Source: Planctomycetota bacterium (GTDB lineage: Bacteria; Planctomycetota; Phycisphaerae; UBA1845). Taken from it: DNA of 13,842 nucleotides. Positions 6,289 to 13,718 of this stretch are shown piece after piece. A program made the translations under genes and the position numbers. The stretch is from the NCBI GenBank assembly GCA_022561255.1, contig JADFRO010000035.1, positions 1 through 13,842 on the forward strand, given 5' to 3'. The notes under the pieces were generated by a model that made no database searches, was not told the DNA's origin, and worked only from the letters and a program-made list of their open reading frames with translations. Numbering within the stretch: the first letter of the stretch is position 1; the number at the start of each line of letters is the position of its first letter.

Positions 6289-7212
6289 CTACACCGGCAT
6301 CGTCATGTTCACGCGCGTGGCGAACTGCCAGTACCCATAAGCGAGTCGATAGCGAGACCGAACGCCGTAGAGGAACTTCTCGCGGCGGAATCCCTCGTCG
6401 CTATCCTCCGTAAGCGCTGTGAACTCGACTGGCTCTCGATCCTGGAAGATGAACGGACGAATGACGCCGTCGGTCTTGACCAGATACCACTTGCTCAGGT
6501 CCGTCAGCCACGGAAACGCGATGATCCGCGCCACACCCTGCGTGATGTTGGACGTACTGCTGACGATCGTTGCGTTGACCGCCTCCAGCGCCGTAAGGTA
6601 CATGGTCGTCGGGACGATGCAGGCCAGCCCGGTCGCCGAGATCGACATCGGATCACCCTGATCGTCCTTGAACCCCATGAGCTGTCCGATCGCGGTCTTG
6701 AGCGCCGCCTTGAACTCCGTGACGGTCGGATCGTCCGGGTCCACGGCGTCGGACGTTAGCAAGTTGTCCTGTGACCCCGACGAGCCCGAGACGTGGGCGT
6801 CGTTGAAGAACGACACGCCATCGTAGCTGTTGAACCCGGCCGTCTCACCGTTGGTAAGAAGCTGCGACAGCAGAAAGTCTTTGTGTGTAGCCGCACGAAC
6901 CGCGAGTTCGCCGATGCGAATGCGGATTTGACCCGTCTTGTCGTCGGAGATTTCGTCCCGATCGACTTCCACTGTCGACTCGTACTTGAGGTTCTCGATC
7001 GAGTAGGTCTCCGTTCCGATTCCCTTGGCGACTCGGCCTGTGCCCCACTCCCGCATCCGCGGCACGGAACCGAGCCATTTGTAGGTCTCAATGTCCGAGT
7101 TGGACTGAATCCGCGTCGTGAGGTCCTGAAAATGGGTTTTGGCTGCGTTAAACCGCTCGAAGAACTCGCTTCGCAGTCCCTTGGTCAATAGTCCCGTGTT
7201 GATTACCGCCAC
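6289..7212 (-). CDS. Mu gpT-like major capsid protein
   Basis: This is the shell-forming protein, assembled on the scaffold made from the protease gene upstream. At 307 residues it matches the size of Mu gpT. The N-terminus NTGLLTKGLRSEFFERFN with FQDLTTRI and TYKWLGSVPRMREW is typical of the gpT family (PF10124). The YSIENLKYESTVEVDRDEI segment (landmark near residue 75) and the NDAHVSGSSG turn near residue 138 also fit, and the C-terminus ends FATRVNMTMPV. No N-terminal delta region or signal is seen. The start is GTG at 7212 with a very strong AAAAGGAGA seven bases before it, the best ribosome site in the cluster, in line with a protein needed in hundreds of copies. It is flanked by the decoration-like gene and gp36. 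Confidence 0.9.
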   Translation of the reverse strand: MAVINTGLLTKGLRSEFFERFNAAKTHFQDLTTRIQSNSDIETYKWLGSVPRMREWGTGRVAKGIGTETYSIENLKYESTVEVDRDEISDDKTGQIRIRIGELAVRAATHKDFLLSQLLTNGETAGFNSYDGVSFFNDAHVSGSSGSQDNLLTSDAVDPDDPTVTEFKAALKTAIGQLMGFKDDQGDPMSISATGLACIVPTTMYLTALEAVNATIVSSTSNITQGVARIIAFPWLTDLSKWYLVKTDGVIRPFIFQDREPVEFTALTEDSDEGFRREKFLYGVRSRYRLAYGYWQFATRVNMTMPV

Positions 7213-7237
7213 TTGGGCTCTCCTTTTGCTTTTGTAT

Positions 7238-7253
7238 CCGCCGCTCTTGGCGG
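7238..7253 (-). other. Small hairpin between decoration and capsid genes
   Basis: CCGCC (7238-7242) pairs perfectly with GGCGG (7249-7253) around a 6-base loop. It lies between the decoration-like stop and the strong capsid ribosome site and has no T tract, so it is more likely an mRNA stability or processing element than a terminator. Confidence 0.35.
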
Positions 7254-7289
7254 CAATCGTTTCCAGTTACGCTCCGCGCCTACTTCAGG

Positions 7290-8054
7290 TCAGACGTAGT
7301 CAATCTCCACGAGGAACGGTCCGGGGTTGGCCGTTGTGCCGTTGGTAACCGCCAGCGTCATGACCTGGCCGGGTTCGGCGTGTGTGTTGCTGAGCGCGCC
7401 CATGTCCACTTCCGTGTTCGCCGCGGGGAAGGTCACCGAAGCATTGAATGTCTTCGTAACCACCGTCCCGGCATCGGTCGCGAGCGTCACAACGCACGTG
7501 TTGCTGTTGTCGATCCCGGCCGCTGCGGTGGCTTGGTTGACGATGCGCGCCGATACCAGCCAGCCGTCGGTGTCGAAGGCGTGGATGGCACGGGCGGCGA
7601 AGTCCACACCGGCGCCGAGATCCTCCACAACGTGCGTCACCGTTTTGATTTTGGATCGTTGTGGATCGATCCGCAGGATGATCGTGTTGGCGGCGGGCAC
7701 GTCTTGAATCAGTCCGACGTAGGAGTTCCCCGCCCCCGTGAACGTAAGCGTGTCGTCAGCCGAGGCGAACACCGGTCGCCCAACGTGGGCGATCGCTGCG
7801 CCGGTGAGCGTCAGGCCGAAATCGCCGAGCGTGTAAACGCGCACCGACAGATCACCGTCGGCGCCGCTGCTGTTGTCGATCTCCTCGTAGGCGAGCCCCA
7901 CCGGGGCATCGCCGGCCACCAGCGGCTGGGCGTATCCCGTCGCCGACAGGCCGACGAATCCGCCCTTGTAAACGTGCTTGGAGGCGGCCACTTGAAACGT
8001 CCGCAACTCCTGGTCGATGTAATGGTCCACTTCTCGGTTCGCAGTCAATGCCAT
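7290..8054 (-). CDS. Capsid decoration-like protein, probably two-domain (DUF2190-like N-terminus)
   Basis: Residues 1-118 have the character of DUF2190-type decoration/stabilisation proteins: a short N-terminal strand region, KGGFVGLSATGYAQPLVAGD, an AYEEIDNSSGADG segment and VRVYTLGDFGLTLTG, with repeating beta strands and Gly/Asp turns. Residues 119-254 form a second beta domain (VTHVVEDLGAGVDFAARAIH, later TFPAANTEVDMG and a closing PFLVEIDYV) rich in Thr and Val, like a surface sandwich. In Mu-like phages this slot, between protease and major capsid, carries head accessory proteins. The start is ATG 8054 with AAAGGA eleven bases before. The 85-nt gap upstream shows nothing notable. At 254 residues it is roughly twice the length I would expect of a single-domain DUF2190 protein, so an extra display domain is inferred. 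Confidence 0.7.
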   Translation of the reverse strand: MALTANREVDHYIDQELRTFQVAASKHVYKGGFVGLSATGYAQPLVAGDAPVGLAYEEIDNSSGADGDLSVRVYTLGDFGLTLTGAAIAHVGRPVFASADDTLTFTGAGNSYVGLIQDVPAANTIILRIDPQRSKIKTVTHVVEDLGAGVDFAARAIHAFDTDGWLVSARIVNQATAAAGIDNSNTCVVTLATDAGTVVTKTFNASVTFPAANTEVDMGALSNTHAEPGQVMTLAVTNGTTANPGPFLVEIDYV

Positions 8055-8139
8055 GGTCTTGTCATCCTTTCAGGCGAAAACAGCTCCGGATGTTCACTCC
8101 GCTCTTCGGTATGGAATCTGATCCAAGTTCCAAGAGCCG

Positions 8140-9081
8140 TCACACGGTCGCTTGGCGCACGGCCTCCGCGATGAACGCCTCCTCCGACGTAACACCCGAC
8201 AGGAAACGGTTCGATCGAAACTCAGCGCGGGCGCGTGTCGCCACGGCTTGATGGCGCCGCTGCATGCTGTCCACCGCATTGGGCGCCGCCGTGAGTCCCG
8301 GGGCCACGATCACAGGCGCCGTACGAAACCATTCGTCGAACAGTCCCTCCTCCTTAGCCACCAATGCTTCGGCCCAGGTGCGCTGTGCCTCGACGAGTTT
8401 TCCGGCGCGCATCGCCTCTTGAATCCGCGCGTCAATGCGACCCCGCCTCGCGTCATGCTCCAACTCGACGAGTCGCCGACTCGCAGCCACGAGGACTTCC
8501 TCTGCGGCTGCGTCGATTGACAGATCGAGCTCGGTGCGCAGTACCGCAAGCGGCTCCAGTTCCACATTTTCATCCGCAAGCTCTGCGCGATTCACGATTG
8601 GCTTCATGCCCACGATGGCCGGCTTGTTCGTTAAGGCGGCGGAATGAATCGCCACGAGCTTGCGATCGTTCTTGCGAATGATGGCGACGGGCGACAGGTA
8701 TCGGTACTGCTTGGCAGCAAGCATGCCACGCGCCTCATCCGTCCACTCGATCTCGGCGATGAGACCGACACCGGACTCCGCGAGCAGTTTTTTGATCCAA
8801 CCGGCCGCCGGCGCTTGGCCCGTCGGTGATGCGTAGACGCCGCCGAGCGTTTGATGCTCAAAGTCGATCGGAAGATCGGTGCCGTGATCCTCGAACGCAG
8901 CCACCGCCATGCGGGCAGCCTCATCGTCGACGACGAAGCTGCCGTTGGTACTTTCGACCTGACCCCACGGCGCCAGAAGGATTCGATTCGGGATCGTCTC
9001 ACTCGCCAGCGACGCCGAGTGCAGCGTCTTCATCTCCCGTCCGCCGTCCGCCTCTTGTTCCTTGCTCATCACCTTGGTCAT
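8140..9081 (-). CDS. Mu gpI-like prohead protease and scaffold
   Basis: In Mu the I gene makes the head maturation protease, and its C-terminal part (Z, by internal start) is the scaffold. The 313-residue product shows the family's (PF10123) landmarks: NRILLAPWGQV near residue 32, LPIDFEHQT at 70-78, PAAGWI at 91-96, QYRYLSPVA at 125-133 and HSAALTNKPAI at 146-156. From about residue 170 onward it is a highly charged, helical, Glu/Arg-rich region suited to a scaffold. The catalytic residues cannot be assigned with certainty by eye, but the conserved His76 and Ser147 are candidates. The start is ATG 9081 with GGAG six bases before. Methionines at residues 119 and 159 and a later one near 215 could serve as internal starts for a separate scaffold, but no strong internal site is obvious. 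Confidence 0.88.
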   Translation of the reverse strand: MTKVMSKEQEADGGREMKTLHSASLASETIPNRILLAPWGQVESTNGSFVVDDEAARMAVAAFEDHGTDLPIDFEHQTLGGVYASPTGQAPAAGWIKKLLAESGVGLIAEIEWTDEARGMLAAKQYRYLSPVAIIRKNDRKLVAIHSAALTNKPAIVGMKPIVNRAELADENVELEPLAVLRTELDLSIDAAAEEVLVAASRRLVELEHDARRGRIDARIQEAMRAGKLVEAQRTWAEALVAKEEGLFDEWFRTAPVIVAPGLTAAPNAVDSMQRRHQAVATRARAEFRSNRFLSGVTSEEAFIAEAVRQATV

Positions 9082-9135
9082 CTCAAACTCCGCTTGTGTC
9101 GTAACAGACGTTCACATCCCAACAACGTCGAAGGC

Positions 9136-9155
9136 GATCGCTCGCCCGTGCGATC
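9136..9155 (-). other. Hairpin between portal and protease genes
   Basis: GATCGC (9136-9141) pairs perfectly with GCGATC (9150-9155) around an 8-base loop, twelve bases after the portal stop. There is no T tract. It occupies the gap where Mu carries the gpF (MuF) gene, so it may mark an old deletion or simply be an mRNA element. Confidence 0.35.
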
Positions 9156-9166
9156 AAACGCGATCG

Positions 9167-10438
9167 TTAGGCCGCGCCCGGTACAACCGGTTCACTTTCG
9201 CCGATTGACGGGATCCCAAGCACGTCACGCGTCCAGGCCTGCGAAACTTTCACACCGAGTCGGTTCACCGCAACATCAAGAACGTCTACAAATTCTCTGG
9301 CGTCCCTGGGGCGGCGCGGGCGGCGCCTAAAAAACGGTACCGGTGCATTGGGTCCGAAACGCAACCGCGTCATCGGCGATAGAAGGTCGCGCCGGATCGT
9401 TCTTCCCTCTTTGCGAATGTCATCCGTGAGAAGATCACGCCGCACCTCGTCGTGAATCTGCGAGGCCGCCAGCGATCCACGCTGACCGCTGATGTCTGTC
9501 GTCAAGGTCTGACCCAGCCACGCTTTGCTCATCTCACGGTTGAGATACTCGACGAGTCTTTCGTACGGCGGTCCCGCCGTACCGCGATTCGCTTCGATCA
9601 CCTGCAGCTCGACCGCATTCGAGAAGATGCCGGCCGCGTTGCTCCCCAGCGACTCCAGCATCGTGAGCAGCTCGCGCTTTTCGTCCGGCGTGGCGCTGGG
9701 TTCATAACGTGCGATGCGTACGGGCATTCCGAAGACTTCGGCGTAGATCATCCAGTCCTTCAGCGACAGGTTCTTCGCCAGATAGACCATGGCCGTGACG
9801 CGTAAGAGGCCTCCGCGCTGCGGATGACCGGAGACGTTGTGCGGCGTGTGGGTGATGAACTTGTTGGCCGGTGGTTCGATGCCCTCGTCGGGCTCCGATT
9901 CGGTCAAAATGCGTAGCCGATCCAGATCGTCGAACGCAATCCGAGCGAAGTCGACCGGAACCAGGTCAACCGGCTGAAACGATCCCTCGCGCAAACCCCA
10001 GACGATTTCCGCTACCGCGATGTTTCTGCCCAGCGCCAAAGACAGATGTTGGAGAATCTCGTCGAACGGCTCGATTCCAGTGAGCACCTCGCGACAATAG
10101 GACGTCGCCTCGTCCGCAAGCCCACGATCGGAAACGTCGCGGACGTCCGCAGCCGACACCACCTGCCAGTCCAAGCCCGTCAGCGCAAGGCGACGTGTGT
10201 TCGCAACAGAAAAGAGATGCGCATCCTTCTCCTCCATCTCTTCGAATAGCTGCATAGCCATCGACAGTGATCCGTCGTCAGCTTCCGCAAGAATCGAAGC
10301 GAGTCGTGACGGTGTAAGACCGCTGCTGGGATAATCTCGAATCGAGTCTTCCCGGCGTGGAACGATGACCCGCCCCGGTTTGGGACGATCCGCAGGTCGC
10401 GCCTGCACCGCATTCACGATCCACTGAACCCACTTCAT
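9167..10438 (-). CDS. Mu gp29-like portal protein (DUF935)
   Basis: The portal forms the dodecameric ring through which DNA enters the head. The 423-residue protein has the DUF935 (PF06074) landmarks. They are an N-terminal SSGLTPSRLASILAEADDG, a helix with FEEMEEKDAHLFSVANTRR, LTGLDWQVVSA, the segment GRNIAVAEIVWGL, then LLRVTAMVYLAKNLSLKDW (near residue 215), FGMPVRIARYEP, and AWLGQTLTTDISGQRGSLAA (near residue 308), which is strongly typical. It is shorter than Mu gp29 (about 512 residues), mostly at the C-terminus. Its ATG at 10438 has AGGAG nine bases before. It follows the terminase by 35 nt. No MuF gene follows it, unlike in Mu. Confidence 0.9.
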   Translation of the reverse strand: MKWVQWIVNAVQARPADRPKPGRVIVPRREDSIRDYPSSGLTPSRLASILAEADDGSLSMAMQLFEEMEEKDAHLFSVANTRRLALTGLDWQVVSAADVRDVSDRGLADEATSYCREVLTGIEPFDEILQHLSLALGRNIAVAEIVWGLREGSFQPVDLVPVDFARIAFDDLDRLRILTESEPDEGIEPPANKFITHTPHNVSGHPQRGGLLRVTAMVYLAKNLSLKDWMIYAEVFGMPVRIARYEPSATPDEKRELLTMLESLGSNAAGIFSNAVELQVIEANRGTAGPPYERLVEYLNREMSKAWLGQTLTTDISGQRGSLAASQIHDEVRRDLLTDDIRKEGRTIRRDLLSPMTRLRFGPNAPVPFFRRRPRRPRDAREFVDVLDVAVNRLGVKVSQAWTRDVLGIPSIGESEPVVPGAA

Positions 10439-10473
10439 GTCGGCGATCTCCTGTCGAAACGTTTCAACGTGTG

Positions 10474-11799
10474 TTACCAGATTCCGCTGCGCGCGAACCG
10501 AAGTCGGCCTCCCGGCTGGGCCTCAAACGCACCGCCGCCCAGGTCCGCCGCGTGGATCGCCATCGCCGCCGCCCAGAAACGGTCGGCGTGCCCGTCGCGG
10601 CTTCGCGGCGCCGTAAGACGAAAATGCCCTGACGGCGTAATCGATCGCTCGACGCTGTGCCAATCGTTTCGAATGCGATCGTCGTTGGGAATGCGAATCC
10701 GCTGCGATTCAACCGCCAGCCGAAGACCGCCAGCCAGTTGCGCCTTCAGCGCGAGCGTAAACGAAAGCGCCTCGACACGATGGGCGCCGAAGCGCTCCAC
10801 CGCCTGTTCCGTCAGTTGCATACCGAGTCCGCCCGCGTCGATGCAGCACCGCCGCATGCGGGGAAGCGAAAGAATCTCACTGAGCAGATCGAACTGCACA
10901 CGGAAAGGCGAAGCCGACAACTCGAAAATCGCCGCTGTGACCAGAGTATCGCCGTCCAGCGCGAGCACCCAGAAGACCGTTAGATCGCGAACGCGACCCA
11001 CGTCGACGCCGACGAACAGCTCACGCATGTCGCGCGTCAGCGGTTCGATCGTGTCGTGAACGGTTAGCGTCGGATCCGCGCAGCGGGCGATCTGTTCATA
11101 GGTCAGAAACGCTGTGGCTTCATCGACGAACTCGCACAAAAATTCCTGACGGTAGAGCGCTTCGTCGCCCATCGCGCGGCGCATCTCATCGGCGTCAGCG
11201 TCCAGCCCTTGAGCGATGGCGTCGGGTAATGTGACCGTGCTGGTCGAGAAGAGATCGTTGTCACGGAGCTGAAAGAAGACGTTGCTCTGTCCCTTTGGTG
11301 TGGAGGCGACGTCGAGTTCCCCGGCGCCGCGGAGCAACGCGGGAAACATCGCCGCCCAGATTTCGCGATCATGCGCATGCATCGCGAACTCGTCCAGAAA
11401 AACGTCGCCGGTGAAACCCCGCGCCGTTTGCGGGTTCGCCGGCAATCCGATGATGCGCACGCCGCCCGGCAGCACGATTTCGAGTTGTCGAAAGCTCAGG
11501 TTTTTGAAGAATCGGTTGTCGTGATAGTCGGTTGCGATTTTCAGCGCCTGGCAGTGTTGCCGGGCCTTGGCCATCAACTCCCGACTCTGACGTTCGCCAG
11601 CCGAAAGAAAAATCTGCGTTCGCCCGCGCACCAACCCACGAAGAATCCGACGAAGCGACTTGGTGAAGCTCTTTCCCGTCTGCCGCGACCAGCAGTTCCA
11701 CCGAAACCGCGCGTCGGACTCTACATCCTCACGCTGGTAGGGAAGCAGTTCGACAACGGGTCTGACCCGCGCCGGTTCGGTTGGAGGGATCTGCACCAC
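10474..11799 (-). CDS. Phage terminase large subunit (Mu gp28-like)
   Basis: This is the ATP-driven DNA packaging motor with a nuclease domain. In the 441-residue product, a Q motif-like ELLPYQRED lies at 17-25, the Walker A WSRQTGKS at 37-44, the Walker B VFLDEF at 133-138 with Glu137 as the ATPase base, and the coupling motif STPKG at 166-170. In the nuclease domain the acidic metal-binding residues are D266 in FVGVDVGR, D321 in CIDAGGLG and D406 in GHADRFWA. All active-site residues needed for packaging and cutting are present, so it is not a decayed copy. The chosen start is the tandem GTG at 11799; its ribosome site is poor and no ATG, GTG or TTG is seen in frame for at least 100 bases upstream. 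No small terminase gene lies before it. It heads the cluster, 150 nt after the host iron-sulfur gene. Confidence 0.9.
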   Translation of the reverse strand: MVQIPPTEPARVRPVVELLPYQREDVESDARFRWNCWSRQTGKSFTKSLRRILRGLVRGRTQIFLSAGERQSRELMAKARQHCQALKIATDYHDNRFFKNLSFRQLEIVLPGGVRIIGLPANPQTARGFTGDVFLDEFAMHAHDREIWAAMFPALLRGAGELDVASTPKGQSNVFFQLRDNDLFSTSTVTLPDAIAQGLDADADEMRRAMGDEALYRQEFLCEFVDEATAFLTYEQIARCADPTLTVHDTIEPLTRDMRELFVGVDVGRVRDLTVFWVLALDGDTLVTAAIFELSASPFRVQFDLLSEILSLPRMRRCCIDAGGLGMQLTEQAVERFGAHRVEALSFTLALKAQLAGGLRLAVESQRIRIPNDDRIRNDWHSVERSITPSGHFRLTAPRSRDGHADRFWAAAMAIHAADLGGGAFEAQPGGRLRFARSGIW

Positions 11800-11817
11800 A
11801 ACGCAACAACGCGCCGG

Positions 11818-11899
11818 GCGGACGCTGGGGGATCGTGCAAGAAGCGAGCGCGGACGTGGAAACGTATCGCGGGGACAACGCCAAGTAGGGAGCGTCCGC
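11818..11899. repeat. 9-bp inverted repeat in front of the terminase gene
   Basis: GCGGACGCT (11818-11826) is the exact reverse complement of AGCGTCCGC (11891-11899). Both lie in the 150-base gap that must contain the cluster's promoter or its right junction. A role as operator or recombination end is possible but unproven; no clear promoter boxes are seen here. Confidence 0.35.
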
Positions 11900-11914
11900 G
11901 ATGTACCGCCTATC

Positions 11915-11941
11915 TAGGGGGAGTCGACCCGGAGACCCCTA
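11915..11941 (-). terminator. Stem-loop just after the iron-sulfur/TPR gene, weak terminator candidate
   Basis: TAGGGG (11915-11920) pairs perfectly with CCCCTA (11936-11941) around a 15-base loop, eight bases beyond the stop of the upstream gene. It lacks a T tract, so some read-through into the terminase gene would be expected if it acts as a terminator. Confidence 0.4.
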
Positions 11942-11949
11942 CGGCCGAA

Positions 11950-13665
11950 CTACGGAGTAGGGCGTGTACGAGGCACATCGACTGACTCCGTTCGACCGGT
12001 ACGCTCAAGCAGCATCGACAGGAAGGCCACCGCCTGCGAATCGTCGGGCGCCAGCCGAATCGCCTCGCGAACGTGAGGTATCGCCTCGACCAGGCCGCCC
12101 GTCATGAAAATCGAAACGCCGAGATTGTAATGCGCGTCGGAAAAGTTCGGCTGCTGCACGATCACTTCGCGTAGGTGCGCCGCTGCTCGCTCTGCATGTG
12201 CCTGCGTCAGAAGCGCCAGAGCGAGATTGTACCGCGCCTGCGTGAGTGTTCCATCTAACTCAAGCGCTCGTTCGAGCGTGTCTGTACCGCGCTCAGCTTC
12301 CCCGGCTTGCAAAAGAGCCATCCCAAGCGCCACCAAGACAGCCGGCGCATCGGGGGCCGCCGCAGCTACACGCAACAGCTCATCGCGCGCCTCTGAAAAC
12401 CGGTCGAGTTCCATCAAAAGCCGACCAAGTTCGATACCCCATCGGCCGTCACTCGTCACCAGCTCTGCGCCCTGGCGGTAGAGCGCGATCGCGTCGCCCT
12501 GTCTTCCCAGTGTACGAAGCATCGCACCGAGCTCCGCACGCGCCGGCTCAAACGTCGGCTTGATCGTCAGCGCCCGGCGGTAGTTCCCCTCAGCCTCACC
12601 GTAGTTTTTCGTCTTGCGAAGCACGCCCGCCAAACCGCGATAGCCGTCCGGACGATCAGGCCAGGACGCCACGATCCGTCGCAGAACGCGCTCCGCCGCC
12701 TCGTCGTCTCCCTTAGCCAGGTGCAACCACACCAGATCCTGCAGAACGCCCGGCGTCGATGCCAAAGCGATTTGCTCGGCGCGATCAAAATGACCAATGG
12801 CTTCATCCACGGTCGATCGCTGCATTGCATCGGCGCGATCCCACCAACTGTTACCACCAGACCAGACCGCATTACCGATCGCCACGCTGGCGAACAACTG
12901 TCGACCGCGAAGTGCGTGATATTGAACCAGACCGCTGTGTCCCGCGAACACAAGAAGTCCGGCAGCGAAGACGCCGAACGTGATACCCCAAGGCGTCCAC
13001 CGCCGACCGCGTTTCAATTGCAAGTTTTGCAGGCGTACATTGGCGGTTCCAACCATCCGGATGAGTTTTCCCGTAAAAAAGGCCGTGATCGCCGCCATGC
13101 CCATCGCCAAAAGCAATGGAATCTGTCCGTACAAACCGCGATACGCAAGCAGCGAACCGACGCCGACGATCACCAGGATCAACTCCTCCGTCAGCGTGAA
13201 GTCATAGGACGTCGGTTTTCGCGGGACTTTCGCCTTGGCGACAATCGCCGGTTTCGTATAGCCAAAATAGAGCGCGTCGTTGGGACAAACACTGATACAA
13301 TCCATGCATTTCATGCATCCCGGATTCACGACCATCCCGTAGAGCGCGACTTCCTCGTGTACGCGCACGTTCGAGGTACACGTAGCCGTACAGTGCCCGC
13401 TCTGCTCACAGGAATCCTTCACGCGAATCCGCGCCGGGGACAACTGATCCACGACGCCGAAAAAACCACCGTATGGACACGCGTAGGAGCAAAAACCCTT
13501 CGCCCCAAGAAAATAGACGATCATGAAACCGCAAACGGCCAAGGTCAGAAGCCCAATGCCCAGTCCCGGAAACGTGTTCCAAAACTCAGCCGTAATCAAG
13601 TGATTCGTCGCGGTTGGAAAGGGCTGCCCAGCCACCAGGCGATAGGCGCTGGGCCAAACGTACAT
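11950..13665 (-). CDS. Membrane 4Fe-4S polyferredoxin (NapH/CcoG-like) with TPR C-terminal half, probably 5'-truncated
   Basis: The visible 571 residues have a membrane helix (about 33-54), GFCSYACPYGG with Cys59 and Cys63, and two ferredoxin motifs. The second is complete (C117, C120, C123, C127); the first has C86, Ser89, C92, C96, with Ser where Cys is expected. Two more membrane helices lie at about 160-200 and one at 226-246. From about 285 to 565 there are roughly eight TPR repeats. It is probably an electron-transfer or metal-centre assembly protein in the inner membrane. ATG 13665 has no ribosome site and falls inside a membrane helix: upstream in the same frame PFRSRLLIFAPLALALY is encoded, but no ATG, GTG or TTG occurs before the in-frame stop at 13765-13767. 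In homologues as I recall them, about 130 more residues precede this helix. A pseudogene or rearranged gene is therefore likely. Confidence 0.75.
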   Translation of the reverse strand: MYVWPSAYRLVAGQPFPTATNHLITAEFWNTFPGLGIGLLTLAVCGFMIVYFLGAKGFCSYACPYGGFFGVVDQLSPARIRVKDSCEQSGHCTATCTSNVRVHEEVALYGMVVNPGCMKCMDCISVCPNDALYFGYTKPAIVAKAKVPRKPTSYDFTLTEELILVIVGVGSLLAYRGLYGQIPLLLAMGMAAITAFFTGKLIRMVGTANVRLQNLQLKRGRRWTPWGITFGVFAAGLLVFAGHSGLVQYHALRGRQLFASVAIGNAVWSGGNSWWDRADAMQRSTVDEAIGHFDRAEQIALASTPGVLQDLVWLHLAKGDDEAAERVLRRIVASWPDRPDGYRGLAGVLRKTKNYGEAEGNYRRALTIKPTFEPARAELGAMLRTLGRQGDAIALYRQGAELVTSDGRWGIELGRLLMELDRFSEARDELLRVAAAAPDAPAVLVALGMALLQAGEAERGTDTLERALELDGTLTQARYNLALALLTQAHAERAAAHLREVIVQQPNFSDAHYNLGVSIFMTGGLVEAIPHVREAIRLAPDDSQAVAFLSMLLERTGRTESVDVPRTRPTP

Positions 13666-13718
13666 GTAAAGCGCCAGCGCGAGCGGCGCAAAGATCAGCA
13701 GGCGCGATCGAAATGGAT

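Noticed and set aside
7380..8174. A 264-codon open frame on the + strand opposite the decoration-like gene
   Set aside because: Arg/Val/His-rich composition and no ribosome site; the minus-strand gene has a proper start, spacing and family character.
1640..11950. Direct repeats (attachment sites) flanking the cassette
   Set aside because: Comparing 1640-1963 with 11800-11949 by eye gave only 7-base matches such as GTACCGC, which is not more than chance.
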